NCBI GenBank assembly: GCA_964387775.1 | Contig: CAYLZO010000120.1 | Coordinates: forward strand, 1 to 15,751 | DNA length: 15,751 bases | Source: CAYLZO01 sp964387775 | GTDB taxonomy: Bacteria; Chloroflexota; Anaerolineae; JAAYZQ01 | Direction of reading: 5' to 3' | Shown here: positions 8,880 to 13,978 of the stretch, piece after piece | Layout: each line of letters begins with the position of its first letter | Numbering within the stretch: the first letter of the stretch is position 1 | Notes under the pieces: model-generated | Database searches by the model: none | What the model saw: only the letters and a program-made list of their open reading frames with translations | Told to the model about the DNA's origin: nothing | Program-made: the position numbers and the translations under genes

Positions 8880-10337
8880 ATGACAAAGAAACGATGGTTC
8901 GTTTGGATGGCAGTCGCGGTCCTGGCCCTGGTGAGCGTCAGCGTGCTCAGCGGCGGCCTGCAATCGGCCCCTGTGGCGGCGCAGGGCGAAGGCTTGGAGC
9001 TGGCGGTCTATAATCAGAACCTGGCCCTGGTGAAGGATCAGCGCAGCCTCGACCTGTCGCAGGGGCTGAACGAGGTTCGCTTCTCAGACGTGGCCTCGCA
9101 GATCGACCCCACCAGCGTGCACTTTCGCTCGCTGACCGATCCCGCGGGCACCGTGGTGCTGGAGCAGAACTACGAGTACGACATCGTCGGCTCGGGCAAG
9201 CTGCTGCGCAAGTACGTGGACCAGGAGATCCGGCTGGTGACCGAGGATGGACAGGAGTACGTGGGCACGCTGCTCAGCGGCGACAACGACGTGATCCTGC
9301 AAGCCAGCGACGGCACGGTGACGGTCGTCAAGCTGGAGCAGATCAAAGAGTTCACCTTCCCCGCCCTGCCCGAGGGGCTGATCACCAAGCCGACGTTGGT
9401 CTGGCAGGTGGAATCGGCCACGGGCGAGACCCACGACGTAGAGGTCACCTATCTGACCGGCGGCGTCAACTGGCACGCCAACTATATCGTGGTGCTGGCC
9501 GACGACGAGCGGTCGCTGGACCTGGACGGCTGGGTGACGCTCGACAACCGCAGCGGGGCGACCTACCGCGACGCCAAGCTCAAGCTCATCGCCGGCGACA
9601 TCCACCGCGCCCAGGCCGACGGCCGCGTCGTCGAAAAAGAGGTCGTCTATGAAGCGGCCCCCTCTGCTCAGCCCCAGGTGGCCGAGCGCGAGTTCTTTGA
9701 GTACCACCTCTACGAGGTCCAGCGCCCCGTGACGGTTAAGGACCAGCAGACGAAGCAGATCGAGTTTGTGACCGGCAGCGACGTGGCGGCCAGCAAGTTT
9801 TTCGTCTACGACGGGGCCCAAGCCCGATTCTACGGCTACTACCAGCCGGTAGACGATCCCTCCTACGGCACCGCTTCCAACAAAAAGGTCATGGTCATGA
9901 TCGAGTTCGAGAACAGCGAGGAGGCCGGGTTGGGGGTGCCGCTGCCCAAGGGCACGCTGCGCGTCTTTAAGCGGGACGTGGACGGCTCGACGCTGCTCAT
10001 CGGCGAGGACGCCATCGACCACACGCCCAAGGACGAGGACATCCGCCTCTACGTCGGCGACGCGTTCGACATCGTCGGCGAGCGGGTGCAGACTGACTTC
10101 AAGGCCGACTATGACGACGACTGGATGGAAGAGTCCTTCGAGATCACGCTGCGCAACCACAAGGACGAGGACGTCGAGGTCCGCGTGGTGGAGCACCTGT
10201 ACCGCTGGAGCCAGTGGACGATCCTCGACCCCAGCCAGGACTTTGAAAAGATGGACGCCCAGACTATCGAGTTCCGCGTGCCGGTGGAAGCCGACGGCGA
10301 GACGGTGGTGAGCTATACCGTCCGCTACGAGTGGTAG
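8880..10337 (+). CDS. Exported DUF4139-family protein
   Basis: 485 residues from ATG at 8880, with AGAGGAGG (8866-8873) 6 nt upstream. Residues 3-5 (KKR) followed by a hydrophobic stretch of about 6-24 form a signal peptide. A plausible cleavage is after VAA (residues 32-34), just before QGEGLELAVYNQ. The N-terminal half (about 38-170) resembles the region preceding DUF4139, beginning with the YNQNLALVKDQR strand. The DUF4139 core is recognised by YLTGGVNWHANYIVVL (191-206) and GWVTLDNRSGATYRDAKLKLIAGD (217-240); the C-terminal part is beta-rich. No C-terminal anchor is seen, so it is probably secreted or surface-associated. The family has no established function; some members are related to the mucoidy-inhibitor MuiA group. 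It appears monocistronic: divergent from the kinase operon and followed by a repeat hairpin. The family call comes from remembered motifs, not a search. Confidence 0.85.
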   Translation: MTKKRWFVWMAVAVLALVSVSVLSGGLQSAPVAAQGEGLELAVYNQNLALVKDQRSLDLSQGLNEVRFSDVASQIDPTSVHFRSLTDPAGTVVLEQNYEYDIVGSGKLLRKYVDQEIRLVTEDGQEYVGTLLSGDNDVILQASDGTVTVVKLEQIKEFTFPALPEGLITKPTLVWQVESATGETHDVEVTYLTGGVNWHANYIVVLADDERSLDLDGWVTLDNRSGATYRDAKLKLIAGDIHRAQADGRVVEKEVVYEAAPSAQPQVAEREFFEYHLYEVQRPVTVKDQQTKQIEFVTGSDVAASKFFVYDGAQARFYGYYQPVDDPSYGTASNKKVMVMIEFENSEEAGLGVPLPKGTLRVFKRDVDGSTLLIGEDAIDHTPKDEDIRLYVGDAFDIVGERVQTDFKADYDDDWMEESFEITLRNHKDEDVEVRVVEHLYRWSQWTILDPSQDFEKMDAQTIEFRVPVEADGETVVSYTVRYEW

Positions 10338-10340
10338 GCC

Positions 10341-10424
10341 GTGATACGTGATGCGTGATGCGTGATGCGTGGTGCGTGACGAACCACGCATCACGCAATA
10401 CGCAATACGCAATACGCAATACGG
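10341..10424 (+). repeat. Inverted heptamer tandem-repeat array (GTGATGC / GCAATAC), potential hairpin
   Basis: The left arm is one GTGATAC, three GTGATGC and one GTGGTGC unit (10341-10375). The right arm is GCATCAC (10388-10394) followed by four exact GCAATAC units (10395-10422). The inner parts pair perfectly over 14 bp (10360-10373 with 10383-10396) around a 9-nt loop, and the outer units pair imperfectly. The array begins 3 nt after the DUF4139 stop codon, so a read-through transcript would carry a long 3' hairpin. There is no U-tract, so an intrinsic terminator is not clear; an mRNA-stabilising structure or a dispersed repeat is equally possible. Confidence 0.9.
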
Positions 10425-10431
10425 ATAACCC

Positions 10432-10463
10432 AGTGCCAGGCTCGGTCACACGTGCCTGGCACT
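10432..10463 (+). terminator. Inverted repeat, possible weak terminator
   Basis: AGTGCCAGG (10432-10440) and CCTGGCACT (10455-10463) form a perfect 9-bp stem with a 14-nt loop, followed by a pyrimidine-rich stretch (TGCTCTTTCTCT) rather than a clean U-run. It lies between the DUF4139 heptamer array and the next promoter, where a terminator would be expected. It could instead be a dispersed palindromic repeat. Confidence 0.35.
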
Positions 10464-10502
10464 TGCTCTTTCTCTGTCACTCTGCCACAACCTCCCCGCC
10501 AA

Positions 10503-10531
10503 TTGACAAACCGGCGGCCATCGGCTATACT
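10503..10531 (+). promoter_or_regulatory. Near-consensus sigma70 promoter of the fadR-like gene
   Basis: An exact -35 TTGACA (10503-10508) is followed by a 17-bp spacer and -10 TATACT (10526-10531), five of six matches to TATAAT. Transcription is predicted to start near 10538, leaving a leader of about 34 nt that ends in AGGAGG (10561-10566) 5 nt before the ATG at 10572. The predicted start lies inside the FadR-type operator, so regulator binding should block initiation. Confidence 0.85.
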
Positions 10532-10536
10532 GTCCC

Positions 10537-10558
10537 AACTGGTCAGACCACTGACCAG
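10537..10558 (+). promoter_or_regulatory. FadR-type operator overlapping the transcription start
   Basis: The 17-mer AACTGGTCAGACCACTG (10537-10553) contains the perfect 5-1-5 palindrome TGGTC-A-GACCA (10540-10550), the core of the known enterobacterial FadR site (CTGGTCNGACCAG). A second, overlapping perfect inverted repeat, CTGGTCAG-ACCA-CTGACCAG, spans 10539-10558, so two dimers could compete or the site may be bidentate. A further half-site AACTGGTC occurs at 10578-10585 inside codons 3-5 of the gene. Position over the predicted start implies autorepression. Binding itself is inferred from sequence match and the adjacent FadR homologue. Confidence 0.8.
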
Positions 10559-10571
10559 CCAGGAGGAAGGA

Positions 10572-11264
10572 ATGAACAACTGGTCCACGCCGCAGCGCCC
10601 GGCCGAGTATGCCGAGGAAGCCCTCGTCACCGCCATCCTGGACGGCACCTACCCGCCGGGCTCGACCCTGCCCGGCGAGCGGGACCTGGCCGCCCACCTG
10701 GGCGTTACCCGGCCGACGCTACGCGAGACGCTGCAACGCCTGGCCCGCGACGGCTGGCTGACCATCCAGCAGGGCAAGCCCACCGAGGTGCGCGACTACT
10801 GGCGCGAGGGCGGCCTGGGCGTGCTGGAGGCGCTGGTGCGCTACGGCCGGCAGCTCCCGCCCGATTTTATCCCGAACCTGCTCCACGTGCGGCTGGCGAT
10901 GGCTCCGGCCTACACCCGCGCCGCCGTCGCGCGCGACGCCGCGAGCGTGGCCGCCGGCCTGGCCGGCCAGGCCGACCTGGACGACGACCCTGAGTCCTTC
11001 GCCGCGTTCGACTGGACGCTGCACCACACTCTGACCGTCGTCTCGGGCAACCCGGTCTATACCCTGATTCTGAACGGCTTTGCCGGCTTTTACGAAGAGA
11101 TGGCCTGCCTCTACTTTGCCCGCCCCGAGGCGCGGGCTGCGTCGCGGGCCTTTTACGCCGCCCTGCTCGCCGCCGCCGAGCGCGGAGACGCCGTTGCCGC
11201 CGAGTTGACCACGCGCTCGGTCATGGAAGAGAGCATTCAGTTGTGGAGCCAGGCAAACGGGTAA
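10572..11264 (+). CDS. fadR: FadR-family (GntR superfamily) acyl-CoA-responsive regulator
   Basis: 230 residues (E. coli FadR has 239). The ATG at 10572 was chosen because AGGAGG lies 5 nt upstream and a longer in-frame reading would start upstream of the promoter. Residues about 10-76 are the winged helix: PPGSTLPGERDLA, then GVTRPTLRETLQRLARDGWLTIQ (44-66) and GKPTEV (68-73), very close to remembered E. coli FadR. DNA-contacting R37, T46, R47 and R51 match E. coli R35, T44, R45 and R49; E. coli T46 and H65 become P48 and Q67. The helical C-terminal FadR_C domain keeps SGNPVYTLILNGFAGFYEE and YFARPEARA. An S-x3-W pair near the end aligns with the acyl-CoA pocket residues S219 and W223 of E. 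coli. It likely binds long-chain acyl-CoA and controls its own operon. A different acyl ligand cannot be excluded. Confidence 0.9.
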   Translation: MNNWSTPQRPAEYAEEALVTAILDGTYPPGSTLPGERDLAAHLGVTRPTLRETLQRLARDGWLTIQQGKPTEVRDYWREGGLGVLEALVRYGRQLPPDFIPNLLHVRLAMAPAYTRAAVARDAASVAAGLAGQADLDDDPESFAAFDWTLHHTLTVVSGNPVYTLILNGFAGFYEEMACLYFARPEARAASRAFYAALLAAAERGDAVAAELTTRSVMEESIQLWSQANG

Positions 11265-11326
11265 TCAGGTATCGGGTATCGGGTATCGGGTATCGGGCAC
11301 CTGATACCTGATACCTGATACCTGAT
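11264..11326 (+). repeat. Heptamer-built 28-bp RNA hairpin between fadR-like gene and flavoprotein gene
   Basis: The left arm is ATCAGGT plus three ATCGGGT units (11264-11291), the loop ATCGGGC (11292-11298), and the right arm four exact ACCTGAT units (11299-11326). In the plus-strand RNA all 28 positions pair: the outermost heptamer is fully Watson-Crick, and each inner heptamer has a single G-U pair. In the opposite strand those positions would be A-C mismatches. The structure starts on the last base of the regulator's stop codon and ends 2 nt before the ribosome binding site AGGAGGTGA (11329-11337) of the next gene. It therefore fills nearly the whole intergenic gap and could tune downstream expression or mRNA stability. 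Confidence 0.95.
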
Positions 11327-11340
11327 CCAGGAGGTGAGAG

Positions 11341-13002
11341 ATGCGACGCTGGAACGGCTGGGGCGACGACACGATAGACTATCCGCTGCACGAGGGGCCG
11401 CTGGCGTTTTTGGAGGCGTTGGTCGGCCCCGGCACGCCGCCGCGCGATGCGACGCTGGCCGAGGTCGTGGCGACCGTGCCCGACTCGCGGCTGCCGGCCC
11501 ACCCGCTGATTTCCACCGACGCCGAGGCGCGGGTGCGCCACGCCCGCGGCCAGAGCCTGCCCGACTGGATCGCCATGCGCAGCGGCCAGGGCATCGTCTT
11601 TCCCGACGGCGTGGCCTATCCCGGCACCGACGCCGAGGTCCGCGACCTGATCGGCTACGCCCTCGAGGCCGGCGTGCGCCTCATCCCCTATGGCGGCGGG
11701 AGCAGCGTCGTCGGCCACGTCAACGCCCTGCCCGGCGAGCCCCCTTCGACAGGCTCCCCTCGGCTTCGCTCGGGACAGGCAGGGCAATGCCCGGTCCTGA
11801 CCGTGGACCTGGCCCGCCTGAACCGCCTGCGCCGCTTTGACGAAACCAGCCAGCTCGCTACCTTTGGCGCCGGCGTCCTGGGGCCGGACCTGGAGGCCCA
11901 GCTCCGGGCGCGGGGCTGCACCCTGGGCCATTTTCCCCAATCCTTCGAGTTTTCGAGCCTGGGCGGGTGGATCGCCACCCGCTCCAGCGGCCAGCAGTCG
12001 CTGGGCTACGGGCGCATCGAGCGGCTCTTTGCCGGCGGGCGGCTGGCGTCGCCGGCGGGGGCACTGGTGCTGCCGCCCTTCCCCGCCTCGGCCGCCGGGC
12101 CGGACCTGCGCGAGGCGGTGCTCGGCTCGGAGGGGCGGCTGGGCATCCTGACCGAGGCCACCGTCCGCGCCGCGCCCCTGCCCGAGGCGGAGGCATTTCA
12201 CGCCGTCTTTTTTCCCGATTTCGACCAGGGCCGCGAGGCCGTGCGCCACATCATGCAGGCCCGGCTGCCGCTGTCGATGCTGCGCCTCAGCACCGCCGTC
12301 GAGACGCAGACGACGCTGGCCCTAGCCGGCCACGAGCGCCTCATCGGCGCGCTGGAGCGGCTGCTGCGGCTGCGGGGCGTGGGCGACGACAAGTGCATGC
12401 TGATGCTGGGTTTCACCGGGCGCGAGGCGCTGGTCAGGACGGCGCGCAAGGAGGCCCTGGGCCTGGCCGGCGACCAGGGCGGCGTGCACGTCGGCCAGAC
12501 CTTTGGCCAGGAGTGGCACAAGAGCCGCTTCCGCACGCCCTATCTGCGCAACACGCTCTGGGAGCTGGGCTATGCCATCGACACGCTGGAGACGGCGGCT
12601 GACTGGGCGGCAGTCCCGGCCCTGGTCGAGGCCATCGAGGCGGCGCTGCGTCCCGGTCTGCAAGCCCCTTCGAGTGCCTCAGGGCAGGCCGGCGAGCGGG
12701 TGCACGTTTTCACCCACCTGTCGCACCTTTACCCCTACGGCTCCAGCATCTATACCACCTACCTCTTTCGCCTCGCGCCCGATCCGGAAGAGACGCTGCG
12801 CCGCTGGCAGGTGCTCAAGACGGCGGCCAGCGAGGCCATTGTCGCCCACGGCGCGACCATCAGCCACCAGCACGGCGTCGGCACCGACCACCGGCCCTAC
12901 CTCGCGGCCGAAAAGGGCGAACTCGGCATGGCGGCCATCGGCGATTTGTGCGAGCGATTCGATCCGGCGCGCATCATGAATCCCGGTAAGCTGATTCGGT
13001 AA
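11341..13002 (+). CDS. FAD-linked oxidase, alkyl-dihydroxyacetonephosphate synthase (AGPS)-like
   Basis: 553 residues from ATG at 11341, with a very strong SD (AGGAGGTGA, 11329-11337). The order of motifs follows AGPS: N-terminal RRWNGWG; the FAD-binding PCMH/VAO fold with YPGTDAEVRDLI (about 93-104), IPYGGGSSVVG (115-125), FEFSSLGGWIATRSSG (202-217) and LGSEGRLGILTEA (261-273); and a C-terminal FAD-oxidase domain with SIYTTYLF (Y471) and SHQHGVG (508-514), ending MNPGKLI. AGPS exchanges the acyl chain of acyl-DHAP for a fatty alcohol to start ether lipids; bacterial members are poorly characterised and could act on another 2-hydroxyacid-like substrate. It is probably co-transcribed with the FadR homologue. 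Two odd stretches, residues 134-148 and 442-450, are encoded by dispersed repeats. The middle position of the usual SHHHG is Gln510. No signal peptide; cytosolic. Confidence 0.85.
   Translation: MRRWNGWGDDTIDYPLHEGPLAFLEALVGPGTPPRDATLAEVVATVPDSRLPAHPLISTDAEARVRHARGQSLPDWIAMRSGQGIVFPDGVAYPGTDAEVRDLIGYALEAGVRLIPYGGGSSVVGHVNALPGEPPSTGSPRLRSGQAGQCPVLTVDLARLNRLRRFDETSQLATFGAGVLGPDLEAQLRARGCTLGHFPQSFEFSSLGGWIATRSSGQQSLGYGRIERLFAGGRLASPAGALVLPPFPASAAGPDLREAVLGSEGRLGILTEATVRAAPLPEAEAFHAVFFPDFDQGREAVRHIMQARLPLSMLRLSTAVETQTTLALAGHERLIGALERLLRLRGVGDDKCMLMLGFTGREALVRTARKEALGLAGDQGGVHVGQTFGQEWHKSRFRTPYLRNTLWELGYAIDTLETAADWAAVPALVEAIEAALRPGLQAPSSASGQAGERVHVFTHLSHLYPYGSSIYTTYLFRLAPDPEETLRRWQVLKTAASEAIVAHGATISHQHGVGTDHRPYLAAEKGELGMAAIGDLCERFDPARIMNPGKLIR
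11741..11785 (+). repeat. Dispersed short repeat inserted in frame (copy 1)
   Basis: CCCCTTCGACAGGCTC (11741-11756) followed by a CCTCGGCTTCGCTC segment and GGGACAGGC (11772-11780). It encodes residues 134-148 of the flavoprotein (PPSTGSPRLRSGQAG), a low-complexity loop just after the FAD-binding GGGSSVVG motif, where AGPS proteins have a variable loop. It has the look of the CCTTCGACAGGCTCAGG-type element scattered through some Chloroflexota genomes (from memory). It preserves the frame. Confidence 0.65.
12665..12689 (+). repeat. Dispersed short repeat inserted in frame (copy 2)
   Basis: A 25-nt stretch starting CCCCTTCGA (12665-12673) and ending CTCAGGGCAGGC (12678-12689), encoding residues 442-450 (APSSASGQA) of the flavoprotein. 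It shares its start and end with copy 1 but lacks the central insert. The residues lie between two conserved blocks of the C-terminal domain, probably a surface loop. Confidence 0.55.
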
Positions 13003-13048
13003 ACTGGTTGATTGATAGGTCGGGGATCGAGGGAGCGAATGGCGGGGG

Positions 13049-13504
13049 TTAGTGGGTCAGAGTGGCGTGGAGATAGTCAAAATCCGACCAGGCCAGCACA
13101 AAATCGTCAATGGGAGTGGTTTGCGGGGCATGGTCGAAGGCGGGGTCGTTCAGGTAGACCATCTCTTCTGTGAGACCGACAACCACCACGGCGTGGTAGC
13201 TCTCTTCGGTCCAGTAGGAAAGTTGGCCGGCTTGGAGGAAAACGATGCAGGGTATGCCGCCATGGATCAAGGCTTGCAGATGAGTCAGATTCGTAGGGCC
13301 ATACGTTACCGAGAAGCCCCACGTTTCGAGGCGCCGGATTCTGCCGGCCGGCGTCCCAAAGGACCGTGATCCGAGTAGCTGAGCTAACCGAGCTTCCGAG
13401 ACGTCCTGGCCCAGGTAGCTCAAGATCATTCGGGCGCAAGCCTGTAGGCAAGCGCCTACGTGGCTCTGTTTATGATGTGGAACCGGCAACCAGTCGGTCG
13501 GCAT
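13049..13504 (-). CDS. C39-like cysteine peptidase domain protein
   Basis: 151 residues if it starts at the ATG at 13504, within the 3' end of the upstream minus-strand gene (35-nt overlap). A longer frame back to 13561 exists, but its extra 19 residues lie wholly over that gene and look non-domain. The start MPTDWLPVPHHKQ begins right at the domain. The papain-like C39 pattern is visible: Gln13, Cys19 in GACLQACARMILSYLG, His104 in SYHAVVVVG and Asp120 in YLNDPAF. The usual Gly after the cysteine is Leu20. No signal peptide, membrane segment or ABC-transporter domain is present, unlike bacteriocin-processing C39 transporters, so it should act in the cytosol unless exported otherwise. The ribosome binding site is poor (GAGA), suggesting translational coupling to the upstream gene. 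It converges with the flavoprotein gene, 46 nt apart. The substrate is unknown. Confidence 0.8.
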   Translation of the reverse strand: MPTDWLPVPHHKQSHVGACLQACARMILSYLGQDVSEARLAQLLGSRSFGTPAGRIRRLETWGFSVTYGPTNLTHLQALIHGGIPCIVFLQAGQLSYWTEESYHAVVVVGLTEEMVYLNDPAFDHAPQTTPIDDFVLAWSDFDYLHATLTH

Positions 13505-13844
13505 GGTCGGCAATGTCTCGCAGCGCGTCGGGCGTGTCGAGGATCTCGCCTGTTTGGGCATCTACGTCGAGAGTTCCCACAGATCCAAGTCGCCCCAGAG
13601 ATGGCAGGGCCAGCGTGACGGGCACTCGCCAACAGATGCGCCCTTTGGCCGTAACCAAAAGGGGATCGTCGCCGCCCAGCCCGGTACCGACCTCCGTCAC
13701 CAGCAGCGCGTTCACCTTTTGCCGGGCGGCAAAGGGGGTGATGTTCATCTGAGCGGAGACGTGGATCTTGATGTCAACCTGGGCATGGGGCATTTGGAGC
13801 AACTCAGGTTCGTCCAGCACAGAAATCGTGTCAGTTATTGACAT
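13470..13844 (-). CDS. Small protein with PepSY-like C-terminal half, partner of the C39-like peptidase
   Basis: 124 residues from ATG at 13844, with GGAGG (13856-13852) 7 nt upstream. A longer frame to 13952 is rejected because its first 36 codons contain the promoter of this gene. I do not recognise the family firmly. Residues about 30-115 read like a PepSY-type fold: a helix (TPFAARQKVNALLVTEVG), strands (GRICWRVPVTLALP), then GTLDVDAQTGEIL, with the V-D-A-x-T-G turn typical of PepSY and related repeats. There is no signal peptide or membrane segment. It overlaps the C39-like gene by 35 nt, so the two are certainly one operon. PepSY domains in other systems act as protease-inhibiting propeptides, so a modulator or substrate of the peptidase is possible (inference). 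A scaffold or unrelated role is also open. Confidence 0.8.
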   Translation of the reverse strand: MSITDTISVLDEPELLQMPHAQVDIKIHVSAQMNITPFAARQKVNALLVTEVGTGLGGDDPLLVTAKGRICWRVPVTLALPSLGRLGSVGTLDVDAQTGEILDTPDALRDIADHADRLVAGSTS

Positions 13845-13862
13845 GGCAACACCTCCAGGCAG

Positions 13863-13891
13863 ATTATACTCGGTCTTGATTTGGTTGTCAA
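13863..13891 (-). promoter_or_regulatory. Perfect-consensus sigma70 promoter of the C39 cassette
   Basis: On the minus strand TTGACA (13891-13886), a 17-bp spacer and TATAAT (13868-13863) match the consensus exactly. Predicted start is near 13856, the first base of the GGAGG ribosome binding site, so the leader would be only about 13 nt. The -35 is overlapped by the small palindrome GTTG-T-CAAC (13884-13892), which could be an operator. The promoter fixes the downstream start at 13844. Confidence 0.9.
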
Positions 13892-13950
13892 CGTGGCAAA
13901 AAACTGTCCAATCTGTGTTTCCCAGCACCAGTTTCGGACGCTTAGCAGCC

Positions 13951-13968
13951 ACGCAATACGCAATACGG
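13951..13968 (+). repeat. Two GCAATAC heptamers, same family as at 10395-10422
   Basis: GCAATAC occurs twice in tandem (13953-13966), flanked by AC and GG. The 18-bp block is identical to the end of the array at 10407-10424. Here there is no left arm, so no hairpin. It ends at the ribosome binding site (GGAG, 13967-13970) of the dehydrogenase gene. No convincing plus-strand promoter was found in the 134-bp gap between 13844 and 13979. Confidence 0.9.
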
Positions 13969-13978
13969 AGAAGAAACC

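Noticed and set aside
9084..10412. 442-codon minus-strand frame opposite the DUF4139 gene
   Set aside because: In register with the DUF4139 codons, starts inside the heptamer repeat array and lacks any domain. The plus strand has a signal peptide, a strong SD and family motifs.
10341..10424. CRISPR array
   Set aside because: The repeat unit is 7 nt with no spacers and the arms are inverted; no cas genes are present.
10452..10571. Upstream extension of the FadR-like frame by 40 codons
   Set aside because: It would place the promoter and operator inside the coding sequence, and its added residues do not match FadR; the ATG at 10572 has a proper SD.
13002..13009. FadR-like half-site AACTGGTT after the flavoprotein gene
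   Set aside because: Only one arm, located downstream of the gene between convergent ends; no palindrome and no promoter.
13444..13459. Small inverted repeat GTAGGC-AAGC-GCCTAC
   Set aside because: Lies inside the C39-like coding sequence, only 6-bp arms, no positional meaning.
13926..13934. FadR-like half-site (AACTGGTGC on the minus strand) upstream of the dehydrogenase gene
   Set aside because: The second arm is absent and no convincing plus-strand promoter lies nearby, so control of the dehydrogenase by FadR is not supported here.
13845..13952. 36-codon upstream extension of the small PepSY-like protein
   Set aside because: It contains the exact TTGACA/TATAAT promoter, and the internal ATG at 13844 has a GGAGG at the right spacing.
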